Assembly (NCBI GenBank): GCA_964020975.1
Contig: OZ026622.1
Coordinates: forward strand, 60,481,259 to 60,545,258
Source: Hermodice carunculata
Lineage: Eukaryota > Annelida > Polychaeta > Eunicida > Amphinomidae
Direction of reading: 5' to 3'
Length of the DNA: 64,000 nt
In this document: positions 1 to 12,251 of the stretch, in pieces
Layout: every line of letters starts with the position of its first letter
How positions within the stretch are numbered: position 1 is the stretch's first letter
Made by a program: the position numbers and the translations under genes
The notes under the pieces: model-generated
What the model was told of the DNA's origin: nothing
The model's input: only the letters and a program-made list of their open reading frames with translations
Database searches by the model: none

Positions 1-2423
1 ATTAAAACAGTAATTTACATTTTCGGCAACTTCTCTAAAATCGTCAAGCAAGTTCACCTCAAGTTTGGTGTAGATGCACCTCAGGTTAGTCTCTACCAAG
101 TTTGTCCAAATGTTATGGTCCAATGATTATAATTGTCATTATGGTAAATATTTGGTAAAATGCTGAAAAAAATGTTTTTCAAAGCCGCCTGGCCAATTCC
201 TTTGAAAGTGCAATGGAATATTTCTGGGGACCTCTAGCCCCTAATTTCATATTCTATTGTCAGGATATTTTGTTTACTGTTTTCAAGATATTCAAAATTT
301 GTCATTCTTTTCCATGACGGGTATAACAAGAGTGGCTAGTAAAAACTAAAGGACTAACACTGCATACCTTCCGGTTTGAACTCCTATTAAAAGCCTGCTA
401 TTACTTTTAGTGATATCTTTATATCCAGTCTGATACTTTGTGCAAAATTCCTTTACTACTGTTCTGTAAAAATATCAATGCTACATGGTTTCTTTACAAG
501 ATGAACTTAAAATACTATCTCAATTCTAAATTTACATAATCAATAATTCGTATGTACCATTCTATGATGGAATGTTTACTGTATTGAGGAGAAATTGTAT
601 ATTAACATACCAGTAAAAACAGTTTCCCAACAGGCACCATCTATTAACATATCAAGATCTACCTTCCTTTTAATCACATCGTCCACTAAATCTCATACTC
701 CTTTAATAATTTTTCAGTTCCAATTAGGTATGGAACTAGTTTCATTTTTAATCTTTATCCGTGAATTATATATACCTGAAAATTAGTGTCTTTTGATGTA
801 TAGGCGTAGAAAAAATTAATAGCGCGTCAAGGTTTTTTTTTTTTAAACTTCCAGAGCGAACTGTCTTCTAATTAAAAAAACTGAAATCTACATATCTGTT
901 ATTGATATTGCATTACCATATACAATTAAAACTTAACTAATAATATCCCATGAAAATTTTCTCCTCAGGAAGGACTCATTGTTCCCATAACTCTTAAAGT
1001 CATACCTCAATGTTAGCAGACATTAGACAACTCGAAGCTATACCAATTGTTGCAATCCATTAAGCTAGAATCATATTCCTGTCCCTTTGTGGGTTGAGCA
1101 GGAACCTAAGCAGGAACCCCCGACGTCAACGTATGGAGGCATGAACAAAAGGCGCTCCAATTATTTCCATGAGAAGTGCTGCCATCTGAAAATTACCACA
1201 ACCCGAGCCTTCGGATGCAAAGAAAAAACCAAAACAAAAAACCAGAAGTGCCAGCATTACCACAAGTTGCACACTTGAACTTCTTGTTGAAGATTACAAC
1301 CTAGAATCCCTACATATTGTAGAATAAAGTAGCTGAGGTCTCAGTCCCACGAGAACTGCAACCCCAACTAATCTCTGACATCAACCTAGTTACTGGATCC
1401 AGACAGGCATACAGTAAAGCTTATGTTTCTGCAAGGTACGAGTAAACACCAAGTGGGTAACAGATATCATTTCTGTGGCACTGAAGATATGCAAACTGCC
1501 CCTGCCATGAAGCCTTCATAAAGACCACTTAGATGCTCCAAGAGAGCCTTTTACTCCCCTACTTGGACCTTCACACATGGCCCACCTTTCACTAAATTCC
1601 CTGTGTTTGGTCACACAATGTAAGATGAACATGGTATGGGAGAGCAAATTCTAGTTGACGCTACTGAAGAGACGAAACTATTTCTAACAAGATTGATCTG
1701 TTGCCAACCTGGCTCGTTTTGCCAATGCTGAACTCTCACAGTTCACTAGACTTCCCTCCCAAAGAACTGTAATACTTAGTTGTCTCAATGTCACGCAGTG
1801 TCATATCAGCTATGTGACTTGTCAAGACGACTGTTGTAAAGGTTCACCAGTAAAACAGACCAGTGGACCAGGCAACTTACCGTTCCTCGGAGGAACACAG
1901 CACCAAGCAGGGAGAGAGGGACAACCAGAGCACGTAATCGGTGTCGATAGCACTAACAGAATGGGGAAAAATTACTAGAGATTAATTTTAATTCGAGCAT
2001 TATGTTGCGTCCTTTCACACAAAGTATGCTTCTTAATAGTTATGTCAGGAATTGTAAGCTAAGGTATAGGTTAGCACTGTATTGTATTCCCTCTGCACTT
2101 TTAACACTGCTTCAATTCAGACCCCTTTGATTCAGGAGACCCCTCCCTATTTTGTATCTGTTTTTATCTCATATGATTATATGTAATCAGAACTAGCTAT
2201 CTGATGAACATAGTCAAGAAGTTCCATATTTTGCTACCTTCATATTAGACACGAAGCTGTCATTCCCTGGCGAAACTCTTGCCGCGTTACAAACAAGACC
2301 ATGCCATATGCAATGTTTACCAGAAATGTTAAGTTCTGTGTGAAAGATGTTGTATGGATAAGTTCACGTGGAATGATCATTATTCCAAAATACAGGTATC
2401 TTACTTTGGTTCCTGTTGGTACA
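1..2423. other. Intergenic, no recognisable gene
   Basis: AT-rich sequence without a reading frame I can assign. Around 1080-1960 the base composition is less AT-rich and short frames look protein-like (for example a Cys/His/Lys-rich stretch near 1150-1270), but no domain could be recognised and all frames are short. It may be an old decayed repeat. No splice-supported exon was found. Confidence 0.5.
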
Positions 2424-2609
2424 TTAACTCTTTAAGTGCCAAATTTTGGACTAAGTCAACAGCTTTTTTGGCTGCATGGCGAGCAAAGTTGTTGACCTGG
2501 GTTATTCTGCCTGGAGCTATAGGCATACTGGTACTTGAATGAAAGGTCGTTTTACGAGGAATACGAATCTGGGATCTTCGTAAGACCTGATTGGCGCTGA
2601 AAGAGTGAA
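2424..2609. mobile_element. MITE with TTAA target site, copy 1
   Basis: A 186 bp element begins TTAACTCTTTAAGTGCC and ends GGCGCTGAAAGAGTGAA, so its ends are inverted repeats of about 13 bp beside a TTAA site (right copy mutated to TGAA). The interior shares long stretches with 55822-56071, such as GTGCCAAATTTTGGACT and ATAGGCATACTGGTACTTG. TTAA duplication is the known signature of piggyBac-type transposition, so this is probably a non-autonomous piggyBac-like element; the superfamily is inferred from the target site only. Confidence 0.75.
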
Positions 2610-3052
2610 TATGAAATAGCCGAGCTCATTGGAAAGTGAAAGTAATGTTAGAGTAGTATTTAAGTAGCTCGACTTTACTAAGTGTCATCGAGATGTTCAA
2701 CTTGAGCCACACCAGCAAGAACTGAACTCATTTACACAATAACTTGACCATAAATATAATATCAGGTCCCAGGCCCTGGGAAGCATTAAATTTAGTTGTG
2801 TAACAGGGTTCATGCACGGTTCAATTGAGGTCTCTGCAGTCTTAACCTGGAATTGCAGTCATACGGTAGCATATGAACATTTCAACGCGATATCTGAAAC
2901 TGTCACTTGGAAGTCAGAAGTCAGCACAGGTAATTCATTCCATCTAACTGCACAGGTAAGCCGGTCCTACACTTTTAATAAACAAAGACATTTTATCCCT
3001 GCGGTGCACTGATTCTGCAACATTCTCTTTTGCCGGGTATGCCAAGAAACAC

Positions 3053-3054
<2 letters not shown>

Positions 3055-3133
<79 letters not shown>
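3055..3133 (-). repeat. (AAT)n tail of LINE copy 1
   Basis: About 79 bp of (TTA)n on the plus strand directly abuts the LINE 3' UTR (plus strand TTATTATTATGGGGCTGTCC). Read on the LINE's own strand it is an (AAT)n tail following AGCCCCAT. The microsatellite is therefore best explained as the retrotransposon tail, later expanded. Confidence 0.8.
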
Positions 3134-3513
3134 GGGGCTGTCCCCTTCTGTGCTGTGGTCCTGTGTGACACAGGTGGCCTAGGAAAAGGAGGGAGAAAGA
3201 AAAGAAAAAAAATAGATGAGGTGGAGGAAACCATGGTTATCTTAATCAGCTGGTGCAGCCATGTTTTCCAGGACCAGAGCTGAAGCAAAGGGTCCACCAC
3301 ACACTCTCTCACCGCTGTGGTGGGTGGGCCCCTGGTCCTGGATATATTCCCCTACACTCATCGCTTGTAGTCCACCCCCACCCCCACCCCAAAAAAACTT
3401 TCCCTCTTACACCCTATCCCCGCCTCTAAGGCTCAGGCATTTCCCATGGGGGGTCCCATGGGAGCCCTAATAAGGGCTACTACCATTCCCTCTCCTCCCT
3501 GCACTCTGAAAGT

Positions 3514-3915
3514 CTAATTTACCCTGTCGCTATCAAGCCCTATCAATTCATTTCGTTTCTCCCAGCACCCTACCAGGTGGTCCTGTACACTTTTAGTACC
3601 TTCCGTGCATCCCAGAAAGCCACTCTTCAAACCTAAAACCCATGCTACACGTTCCTCTTCCTCTAAACAGTGAACCTCGTCTAGACCCTTGTTATTATAG
3701 TCTTCCCGGTGCAACTTCGTGAAAAATTCTCTTATCTCTCTATATGCATCAAACCACAACAGCCAATGATCCATTGTCTCATCTGCTTCTTGTCTAAATA
3801 CCTTACATTTACCATTACTCTCTGTTGTCCACTTCTGTTTTCTCTTTTCTTGATTGAGCACTCGTGTCGTACTTTGAAAAAGGGGCTTGGATCCCTTCCC
3901 TCCATCCCAACACAC
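3514..3915 (-). pseudogene. LINE ORF2 C-terminal Cys/His region
   Basis: Open 133-codon piece. Near codons 38-60 it carries CKVFRQEADETMDHWLLWFD, a form of the LINE C-terminal zinc-knuckle-like motif C-x2-C, E-[TE], H-x-L-x2-C, in which the second and last Cys are replaced by Phe. It ends in DSDRVN and a stop. The same motif with both of the first Cys intact recurs in the decayed copy at 18.8 kb on the other strand. Confidence 0.75.
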
Positions 3916-4322
3916 TTTTCTTTGGATTTTCTAGTACCTTGTACTCTTTTTATGTACTCTTTTCCCTGACTCCTCTTTTCCAGTCTTCCTTCCAGCCCTC
4001 TGTAACAGTCCTACCTATAAACACTGCCTAGTCATCAACCTACTCATATCCTTTTCAATTCATATCTCTCTGCCAACTTATTTATGTCCTTGATCCATCT
4101 TGTTTGTTCTTTGACTACTTCATCGTAAACTTTCCTGCATCACCTGTCTTTATTCACTTCTTGTAGATACCCCCAGTACTTAAGCTTTGCTTCGGCAATT
4201 CTGTCTGTGATTTTATTCCATCCTAATCCTCCTGAGACTGCTTCTGTTGCAGTACACAGTGGTGCTCCCAGTATCCAGTTCCCCATCTCATTCTGTGATT
4301 TCTCCATTCCCTGGATATCTCC

Positions 4323-5300
4323 CTAACTTATTGATATCACATCTAAGCCATATAGCACCCCTGGTATCGCAATTTTATCCCATAATACCCTTGCTGTGTA
4401 TGCTCTGTTGAAACTTTTCAGTGCAGTAGCTTTAATCATCCCTTTTGTACCATTCACTTTCTGTTTAATCTTCTTCAGCTGATACCTAAACATGCCTTTA
4501 CCCGTTGCTTTTATCTTCACACCTAGGTATTCATACTCATCAACCTCCCCGATTTCAATTAACTGTTCCCTACCTTCTGGAACTGGGAACTGCCCAGTTC
4601 TCCATTTTTTATTCCCATCTGGTTTCTTCCCAAGAGTCATCACTTTACTCTTATCCTTACTAAATTCTAACCTCCATTTATTCCTGTATTCCACTGCTAT
4701 GTTTAGCATCTCTTGTAGTTTTTTTCTGAGACTCTGCCATGAGTACAATGCAATGTCATTTGCAGAAATATACCTGGGATTTTAGGTCAGCTTCCTTTAT
4801 TCCCTTATTACATTCCATTAACTGGTCCCCTAACTCCTTAATATACAGGGCAAACAAAATCGGTGACAACACACATCCCTGCTTTAGACCTATATCCAGG
4901 CATGCATTCTCTAATTCTACCTTTCCTAATGAGAGTGTACAGTCTACATCTTTATACAATACTTTCAGAATTTCTAGAAAGTTCCCACCAAATCCTAGTC
5001 CACTAAGTTTTTTCCCACAGGGCATCTCTCCATACCCTGCCATAAGCTTTCCTCACATCTAAGAAAACCATGAAGACTTTCTTCCGCTTCTGCCTTGGCA
5101 ATTCTAACACCTAGGTCAATGTGAAAATGTGATCACCTACCCTTCTACCTGTTCTGAATCCATTCTGAATTTACCCAGAAGTCCAAACCTTTCAACTATT
5201 CTACTTAGTCTCCTGTACATAATCATACTGAATATTTTTCCCACATCTGATGAAATGGCAATACCCCTACACTAGTCCAATTGGCCTCCTGGCCCTTCTT
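4323..5300 (-). pseudogene. LINE reverse transcriptase region
   Basis: Pieces in LINE order: FMVFLDVRKAYGRVWRDALW near 5030-5085 (the RT motif FLDxxKAYD, with Gly for the last Asp), GLKQGCVLSPILFALYIKEL near 4830-4890 (RT motif with the invariant PxxF/L), YISANDIALYSWQ near 4730-4772 (catalytic box, mutated to SAND), NKWRLEFSKDKSKVM and EYEYLGVKI further on (thumb region). The frame shifts between these blocks. The region cannot encode an active enzyme. Confidence 0.88.
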
Positions 5301-5879
5301 TGGAATATATGAAATTCTGAGTTTATCCCGTTCCTTTGGTACTTGTCGTTTCTCAATAACCCTTTTGAAAAGCAGCTGCAAACTATCCTCAATTTCCTCT
5401 GGCCCTCACTTTATGTATTCCGACAATATATCATCTGGTCCTGGAGCTTTGTGTAATGGCATCTCCTCAACTGCTATTCTAACTTTTCTACTTCTGACTC
5501 TGCCACACATATCTGGATCCCATTGATCCTGTCCGTGATCTGTTTAACATCTTGGTACTGTTCCCTGACCTCAGTGCGGATTATTAACTTTGTGCCAATG
5601 TCCCCTTAAAGCTTCCTGTATTTCTTCCTTGTTATCTGTCCGTTTCCCTCTGTGTGTGATTTCCTGTGCTTTATTCTGTTTACCCCGATTAACCTGTTTC
5701 CAAAAGATGGTTGACCCTTCCACCCGATTCTCTATTTTTGTGTTTTGATCATTATTGCTGGCTCTTCTTTCTACTTTCCTCCCTGCTACATTCCTTTTAC
5801 ATTCTATATATCGTCTCTTAGCTTCCTCTGTAATGCCTTCGAGGTATTTTTTTTTCCTGTCTAATCTACATGTTCTTTT

Positions 5880-6640
5880 TTAGCTCTGTTTTTTTATGGC
5901 TCCTTTTAGCTCTGGGTCTATTCTAAACCCCAGACTTTTAACTGGGACTTTTTTTCTACCTATCTTTTCCTGTGCTACCTTAACAATCCTTCTGATCAGA
6001 TCCCCGTTCATTTCCTGGAATCCTGCTTCATTCTCCCATATATTTTCCATTCCTGCAATTCCAATTGAAACTTTCTTGAAACTCCCCCTTCTGCTTCTTC
6101 TTTGACACTGCATGTTAATCGAGACTATCATCCTGTTATGGTTACTGCCTATATCCAATCTACCTTCCTCATCTATTTCGCATCCTTGTGTCATTTGAAA
6201 TACTTCACTGTCTACTAGAATATAATCGATTATTGTCCACCTTTGTCCAGATGCCCATGTCCTTTGCATTGCACATCCCTTTTAACTATCCTCAGAACAA
6301 ATTCCCTGGTGAAATTCAGTAACCTGGTTCCATTTCCATTGATCCCACTACCCCTTCCCTCAATTCCACTCATTCCATTTCCTATGTGTCCATTAAAATC
6401 CCCAGCTATCATAATCTGGTAGCCCTGCTGCTGAAAATCACTTATCATCATTCTCATCCCATCATATATCTGGTCATTTCATTCATTGGGTAACCCCTTA
6501 CGACCCACATACACTACACCTATCGCTACTTTTTTTTTTAATTTACCTCTATTCCTATCCACTGTATTTCATTCATCTCACTATCATCTTCCCATCTGCC
6601 CTTCCAGATTTCATGCCACTTCACCCCTTTCTTCATCAGA
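5880..6640 (-). pseudogene. LINE APE-type endonuclease region
   Basis: Contains GFLMKKGVKWHEIWKGRW (about 6570-6640), IMIAGDFNGHIGNG (about 6380-6425, the AGDFN motif of exonuclease-endonuclease-phosphatase enzymes), IDYILVDSEVF (about 6190-6230) and DIGSNHNRMIVSI (about 6120-6160). The last motif is normally SDH, with a catalytic Asp and His; here the Asp is Asn. There is at least one frame change near 6230-6280 and one in-frame stop near 6530. Inactive remnant. Confidence 0.85.
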
Positions 6641-6644
6641 AACC

Positions 6645-6836
6645 CTACTCCTCCCCCTTCTTTTTCCCACTCTCTCTTCCTTTACCTGTCACATCATATC
6701 CTCCAGGGCCTGTTACTATTCCTGTCTCTTTTTTCCTAACTACAAAATCTTCCCACACACCTCTAAAAGCTATTCCCCCCTGTCTACATACCTTATTTAG
6801 CCACCTATTAATCCCACAAATCCTGCTTGCTCCCAC
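6645..6836 (-). pseudogene. Possible SGNH-esterase-like end of LINE ORF1
   Basis: Open 63-codon frame with INRWLNKVCRQGGIAFRGVW followed by EDF and, later, DVTGKGRE. The pattern N-x2-L, C-x3-G-x2-F-x3-W-x2-F, then a TGKGR-like end resembles the C-terminal part of the SGNH hydrolase-like ORF1 of CR1/L2-type LINEs. The catalytic Asp/His of that family are not visible. Its position just before the endonuclease supports ORF1 or the ORF1/ORF2 junction, but the assignment is by eye only. Confidence 0.4.
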
Positions 6837-6900
6837 CCACTCATCCTAAGCTTTGGTAATATCCCCATTGCCAAAGCACCACAGTCTAATTGGGCTGCCA

Positions 6901-7940
6901 CTCCCTGCCTCCCCTCATCCTCGCCTCCCTCTTGATCTCTCCCCCAATAGGGAAGGGCAGTTTCTTAAGTTTCCAGAAACCTCCACTGCACGGCACGAGT
7001 CATCGCTTTCATCCTGGTACTCGCCTGCGGGTGAACATTGGTCGGCGGATTTGCAAACACTGTGATATCATTGTATGTATCGGCAATCAAAGTGCCAAAA
7101 ATGTTCCTTTTCACGTAATATCTGCTAATAAATTTTACACACACGAAAGATAAGATTGTATTATAGCAGAGCATGAATGCATTTGTTCATATGTTGTGTT
7201 AAAAAAGTGAAAAGTCCATTTGAATCGCGGTGACCGGGAACCGCATTCTGCTTGTTACATTCCTGCGAAGCGCCACTCGACTATGTGAATGGTCGAAAGA
7301 AATGCATTAATAAAGAATATTCTTCGACAGTTATTAAGATAATGCAATGATCACATATAACAAATTATCGACATAGCACATAATATGGACTCAACAGCAT
7401 GAGGATTTCGTAAGACTCCTGTTACAAGGATTTAATGTGACCCGGTTCATCGCGGGCTATAATGGAGGATCGAGTAGGATAAAACAACATTGGTCATCGC
7501 GTTTTAAGATTAAAGTGTCAATTGTATTTTATTGGCCGGGTGTGTTGTCATTGTGTCAAAAATAAAGACAAGTAGACGACCTCATCAGAATATGTTATTG
7601 TAGATGAATTCCCAAGTTTTACAGTGTTACTGTATATGTGTGGGTGGGTGGGGGGGGTCGGCAGGTAGCATTAAAAGTAAAATTAAAATCAAATGTGATT
7701 AACTCCACAACAATGTGTATTGCGTTGATTCCTTGATTGCATTACTTTCTACAAAAAGTATTTATTAATGATAACATTATCATGATTATGAGTTACACTT
7801 GGTTATTTCATTCGCCAAGAAAACGCTACGTTTGCACCCTGCATTAACACATCATAGTATGCGACGCTACTCAGGTTGACCCGCTATTGAATACCCGGAT
7901 GAAAGCTGTCCGCAGCGCCACATGGCGGTCAATGAGAGAA
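6901..7940. other. Unassigned spacer between LINE pieces
   Basis: No gene seen. Mixed AT-rich sequence, with a short G-rich run near 7647-7658. It separates the LINE body from the ORF1-like fragment at 7.9-8.2 kb and may be LINE-derived or an insertion. Confidence 0.4.
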
Positions 7941-7944
7941 CGCA

Positions 7945-8215
7945 GAGTTATTGCTTTCCCATATTCAGCTCCACCCTATCCTGGACCTCCTCCCTCACAT
8001 CAGCTGCAGCCCTAACACTATCCCTGGCCTCCACTAATTCTATCTTGAGGGCTGTCAGCTGTGCCTCCAAAACCTCCACCCTCCTGCACTTCCCACACCT
8101 AAATTGAAAACTTTCCTCCCTTGCCTCGTTCAGAGAGCGGGCTGGTCCTGCAGCACTGACCTCGACCCACATACAGCACCCCTCACACAGTCGAAATGCT
8201 GAGACATGAATGAGA
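7945..8215 (-). pseudogene. ORF1-like fragment: PHD-type zinc finger half plus coiled coil
   Basis: An open stretch reads CEGCCMWVEVSAAG, then about 15 residues later FQFRCGKC, then VLEAQLTALKIELVEARDSV and a heptad-like Glu/Arg/Leu-rich segment to a stop near 7948. The spacing C-x2-C-x2-W-x-E-x2-A and F-x-C-x2-C fits the C-terminal half of a PHD finger in which the His has become Glu and a Cys has become Ala. PHD finger plus coiled coil is a known ORF1 layout of some CR1-like LINEs. It lies on the same strand as LINE copy 1 and could be its displaced ORF1, or a separate element. Confidence 0.5.
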
Positions 8216-9313
8216 TTGATTGGCTACCAGCACGCCTCGGTTCCAAGCTAAGCCTTAGGCTGTGACGTCACCAAAATACACAAAATCCAACATGGCGGCC
8301 ATGATATTAACTGGTATCACATACAAATAAGAAATTTGTAAAAAGTGGTACAAAAGATGTGTTATGATCTCTTACCTTTATATGTCCTTTTTCCACAGAT
8401 TTAAATCCACATTATGGTATTATTCCAGTCTAATAATAGGGCCATGGTAGTCCAATATGTCCATTTCATTTCTGATCTGTCAGCCATTGCTGACCAAAAT
8501 ATCCAGAAGTCATGTACATGTAATTTGATCAAATTTTGTACAAGCAATGTGATGACAAAATATTTTGCCATCCACTGCAAAAATACTTTCCTGATGCAAG
8601 CAGTAAGATGTAGGTCCAAATTAGAAAGAAATAATCTTCTGACCTGACTTTGAATTTCAACCTCTAAAATCCGCCATTTTTAAAAAAAATCCACTTTTTC
8701 TACAAAGCTCCACTTTTGTAACATGGGGTCTATTCCCGGCAATTTGCACCAAGAATGCACTGCCAAAGCATACAGATCCATAATCCAATGGGGGTGGTGG
8801 GATAGTGACAACCTTGTGTCCACCTTTCAGCCAAAAAGGAAGGAACCCCAAAATGACATATTTAGGGGGTAGGGCCCTTTGAATTTTGATCAAATCTGTA
8901 CAATTTGCCCTAGAATGCTCAAATATATTTTTTTCACAACTTAAAATATCAGTAAGTATGAAACTTAGCCTAACCTATGTTATTACAGAAAAGGTTTTAT
9001 TTTATCAGTAGTTCTAAACCCCCTTTACTTCTGATAAAATGGACTGTTCTGTTATTCAAATTGGACCGCTTGTATCTTGAAAATTTAACCCAATCCAGCC
9101 CAAATTTATACCGTCTTGAAAAGCATGAACACTTGTTGGTCAAGTTACAGCGTGAAAGGGTCATGGATCTGTTTTAAATTAAAATGCCAGAGCAGTATCT
9201 GGTTGGTGGGTGTTCCAAACAGGCATCTCTTGTGTCTTCAGTGGGGTATCGGGTGACAGGATGCTCGTAAAATGACCATTAATCGTAACCCAATAAATGC
9301 ACTCACTGTTATA
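8216..9313. other. Unassigned non-coding stretch
   Basis: No gene recognised. Two short motifs of unknown meaning stand out: GTGACGTCACC (CRE-like palindrome) near 8261 and AACATGGCGGCCATGATATT near 8290. The frames here are short and without domain signatures. Confidence 0.4.
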
Positions 9314-9495
9314 TACAGTAAAACCTCTCTAACCGAACACCTCCATATAACGAACACCTCTCTATACTGAACACCATTTCTTGGTCCCGAATGTACACTT
9401 CCAATGTTAGCAAACTTCCCTATACTGAACACCTCCCCTTACGGAACACTTTATTCAGGTCCCAAGGGTGTTTGGTATAGGAAAGTTTTACTGTA
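9314..9495. mobile_element. pogo/Tigger-like MITE with TA target site
   Basis: A 182 bp element starts TACAGTAAAACCTCTCTAAC and ends TAGGAAAGTTTTACTGTA, so its ends form an inverted repeat beside TA dinucleotides. Inside, CGAACACCTC-like and ACTGAACACC-like words repeat in both directions (CTATACTGAACACC twice). A CAGT... terminus flanked by TA is typical of non-autonomous Tc1/mariner pogo-type elements. No transposase is present. Confidence 0.75.
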
Positions 9496-10108
9496 AGTGG
9501 TAAATGACTTATCACACCCCTTTCATGTGATCCGCGAACACCTCAACACTCCCAAATAGCAGGGACTAAGATGTGCCCATGCGTCTTTGTTTACATAAGC
9601 ACTGCCCAGCAATGGAACCGAGAACGAGGCTGCTGATTTGACCCCTAATCTCGCATCTCATTAAACCCAGGTCAGCATCTCGACTGACACTGTATGTGGT
9701 TGTCCCAATCACCTTCCTCTAGCTCTATCCTACGCTCATCCTTACCTCCTGTCTGCTCCCACCCTAACCCGACCTGTCTCCCTACTACCTGCCTCCCCCT
9801 ACAGAAGACTTCCCTCCTGCTGGCTTCCCTCATCCTGCACCCCTGCTACTCTGTGGCAATCCACGTCCCAACATTCCAGATCTTGTGTTTGCTTATTTTC
9901 TTCGACGGTTATATAATTCAAAATGGCGGCCCAAACGCTCACTGACCTATTTTCGCTCGTTCAAACTTTCTGATACAAAAATTTATAAAAATAGCCCGCC
10001 TTTGCCACTGACACTTTCCCTGTGTTTTCACCATATATTCATAAGACAAATCCCTTTCTAATTTGATCAAATTCTGTCTAAAATTGCCAAAATCCCACTA
10101 AATTTACG
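9496..10108. other. Unassigned stretch
   Basis: No gene recognised. The minus strand at 9690-9890 is purine-rich, like the ORF1-like fragment at 7.95-8.2 kb, and could be more LINE ORF1 sequence, but no motif supports that. Confidence 0.3.
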
Positions 10109-10194
10109 CCAGCTCAGAAGCCAAACCGTCTTTCGCTAAATCTCGTCTGAGAGAAGTTTAGCAAGAGAAGGTTTGGTTTTGGTTTCTGAGCTGA
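10109..10194. repeat. Imperfect inverted repeat (hairpin), 10.1 kb
   Basis: The left arm CCAGCTCAGAAGCCAAACCG...CGCTAAA and the right arm TTTAGCAAGAGAAGGTTTGG...TTCTGAGCTGA are complementary over about 32-37 bp with a few mismatches and a loop of about 16 bp. It could be a small fold-back element; no target duplication was recognised. Confidence 0.65.
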
Positions 10195-10365
10195 CTTTGT
10201 ACATTTTAAACACAGTTGATACACACAATATATTGTCCCAGCAGGCTTTCCTGTTTTAGTTTGTGCGATCGCCACGAGTGGGCAGCATCAGACTGTTACA
10301 GCAATGGATGAAATGAAAAGACAGACCTCCGCTTGATAGTATACAAATAATTAAAATAAATGAAA

Positions 10366-10409
10366 TACAGACAGACAGACAGACAGACAGACGGACGGAC
10401 GGACGCACG

Positions 10410-10487
<78 letters not shown>

Positions 10488-10488
10488 C
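10366..10488. repeat. (CAGA)n-(CGGA)n-(GATA)n microsatellite
   Basis: Consecutive tetranucleotide blocks: CAGA, then CGGA, then about 19 uninterrupted GATA units. The unit changes by single substitutions from block to block. Confidence 0.97.
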
Positions 10489-11578
10489 AACAGAGGCAAG
10501 GAAATTTCTTGGCTTGCTAGTGGTAGAATGCATCCACAATGGCCTAAACCATGAAACATAACAAAACTAAAACTTTACACAATTTACTGCAATTTACAAA
10601 GTGCAGACATGCAAAAAAATTCAATGCAGAAGGAAGACTCTGGGTGGACATACAGCATTTACGGTAGGAAAAGTCTTTCTTGGCTAAAGCAGTATGTTTT
10701 GTATGACTCTTCGATCTATTATTATGAATATAGTAGCAGATTACAGACCTAATTTAAAGGGTGACAAACGTAGCTTTCACTAACAGAATTTAGATAGAAA
10801 CAGTGTTGCTTACAACCTGTAGCAACCTACAGCCATTGTGCCCTTATGTATTTGATATAACATTCAAACATGTCACATAGATTACACGGCAGAATGAGCT
10901 TTGTGGATGATGGTCTGCAAAAATCACAGATAACCCCTACGGGCAGTGAACGACCTAAGCAACAATGTTAAACACAAAGAAATGTCATTTCTGCTCACTA
11001 TCTTATGTATTAAGCACCAAAAAAATCATGATTAAAATGGCGTTTGCCCTGTTTAAATGCAGTTAAGCACATACGCACATCTCATATTATAAGACTGCAG
11101 ATATATTGAAGTATTTTACAGTGATGTCCAATTTTATGCCTCAATGAGCATTTCGTTGATTTGTATGTAATGTTTTCAAGCTAATATGATCTTTCATACT
11201 TCAGCGTATGTTGATAATGTAACATTATTTTCTGTCCAGAATGCTCATATTTGATGCCAAGGGGACTATCGCCTGCCTTGTATTTTTAGCAAATTCCATA
11301 GACAAGATGATTGATTAAAAAAAAAAATTAAGGTATACGTTAGTGTTTCTTTTATATTTGCTTTTCCTGGAAAGCGTGCGCTATCCTTTTCTATCTGCTA
11401 TTCAGCTTTGTTTTCTTCAGTGTCTTATACAGTCACAACTTCCCTGAAGAAGACAGAACTTTGCTGCGAACTCTTCAAGTGCTAATGACAATAAAGGTTC
11501 AGCTCAAATAATTGAAGTTTATCGTAAAAAAGACGTTTGTTTCAAAGACCATCATAGGCCTACCCGCATTTCCAGACT
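10489..11578. other. Unassigned AT-rich stretch
   Basis: No gene, repeat array or splice-supported exon was seen. Confidence 0.4.
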
Positions 11579-11791
11579 AAAAAAAAAAAAAAAACACCAA
11601 AAAAAAAAAAAAAAAACAAACAAAAAACAAAAACAAAACAAAAAACAAATAAACAAAAAAAAAACAAAAAAACAACAAACAAAAATACAAAAACAAAAAC
11701 AAAACAAAAACAAAACAAAAACAAGACAAAAACAAAAAAACAAAAAAACAAAAACAAAAGAATAAAAAAAAAAAAAAAAAAAAAAAAAACA
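11579..11791. repeat. A-rich low-complexity tract with regular C
   Basis: About 210 bp of almost only A and C on the plus strand (AAAAC/AAAAAC units), with virtually no T or G except two or three positions. The extreme strand asymmetry suggests expansion of an A-rich tail or slippage tract. The minus-strand poly-Phe frames across it are artefacts. Confidence 0.9.
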
Positions 11792-12214
11792 ACCAAAATG
11801 GCCCAGGTCAACCTTCATTTCTCATCTTATTTCCGGGGCAACACCCTTATCTACAATTTAGTACTGAGAGAGTTAATCCTATCGGCTGTGGTGCCAATCT
11901 TGTCTGCTGCATCTCGTTGTGTTGCAAGCACTGTATTCCTGTCTCCAGCTTTAAGTTGAATTGATATGAAAATATTTTATTACACGATAATGCAAGAGAG
12001 CTTTGTCTCGTCACAAAAATACGTGTAAAAAGGAGAGAGGAGAGACATGAGCTCACATGAATAAATATTAAAAGGAAATGGTTAAAAAAGCGCCCATTTC
12101 ACACACTGACAGCTGGCAAAAGACAAACAAGCCCTGGGCAGACTTGACATGCAATATAGACTTGAGTGTGTCACTCAGAATTCGAAATCAAAGTTGCGGG
12201 AAACGGTTTGTTAT

Positions 12215-12216
<2 letters not shown>

Positions 12217-12251
<35 letters not shown>

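Larger units (their letters stand above)
3055..6900 (-). mobile_element. LINE (non-LTR retrotransposon), copy 1, degenerate
   Basis: Antisense LINE of about 3.8 kb. In its own 5' to 3' order: a possible end of an ORF1 esterase-like segment (6645-6836), an APE-type endonuclease (about 5900-6640), reverse transcriptase (about 4320-5300), a C-terminal Cys/His segment (about 3515-3915), a 3' UTR (3135-3514) and an (AAT)n tail (3055-3133). The reading frame is broken in several places; for instance the frame changes between the QGCVLSPILFALYI block and the catalytic box, and that box (4755-4766) reads SAND where FADD or YADD is expected, so an essential Asp is lost. The N-terminal part of the endonuclease seems to be missing. 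It is a dead copy of an APE-type LINE; clade not assigned. Confidence 0.9.

Noticed and set aside
1080-1960. Possible decayed retroelement coding region
   Set aside because: Short frames only, no domain or terminal repeats recognised; no family can be named.
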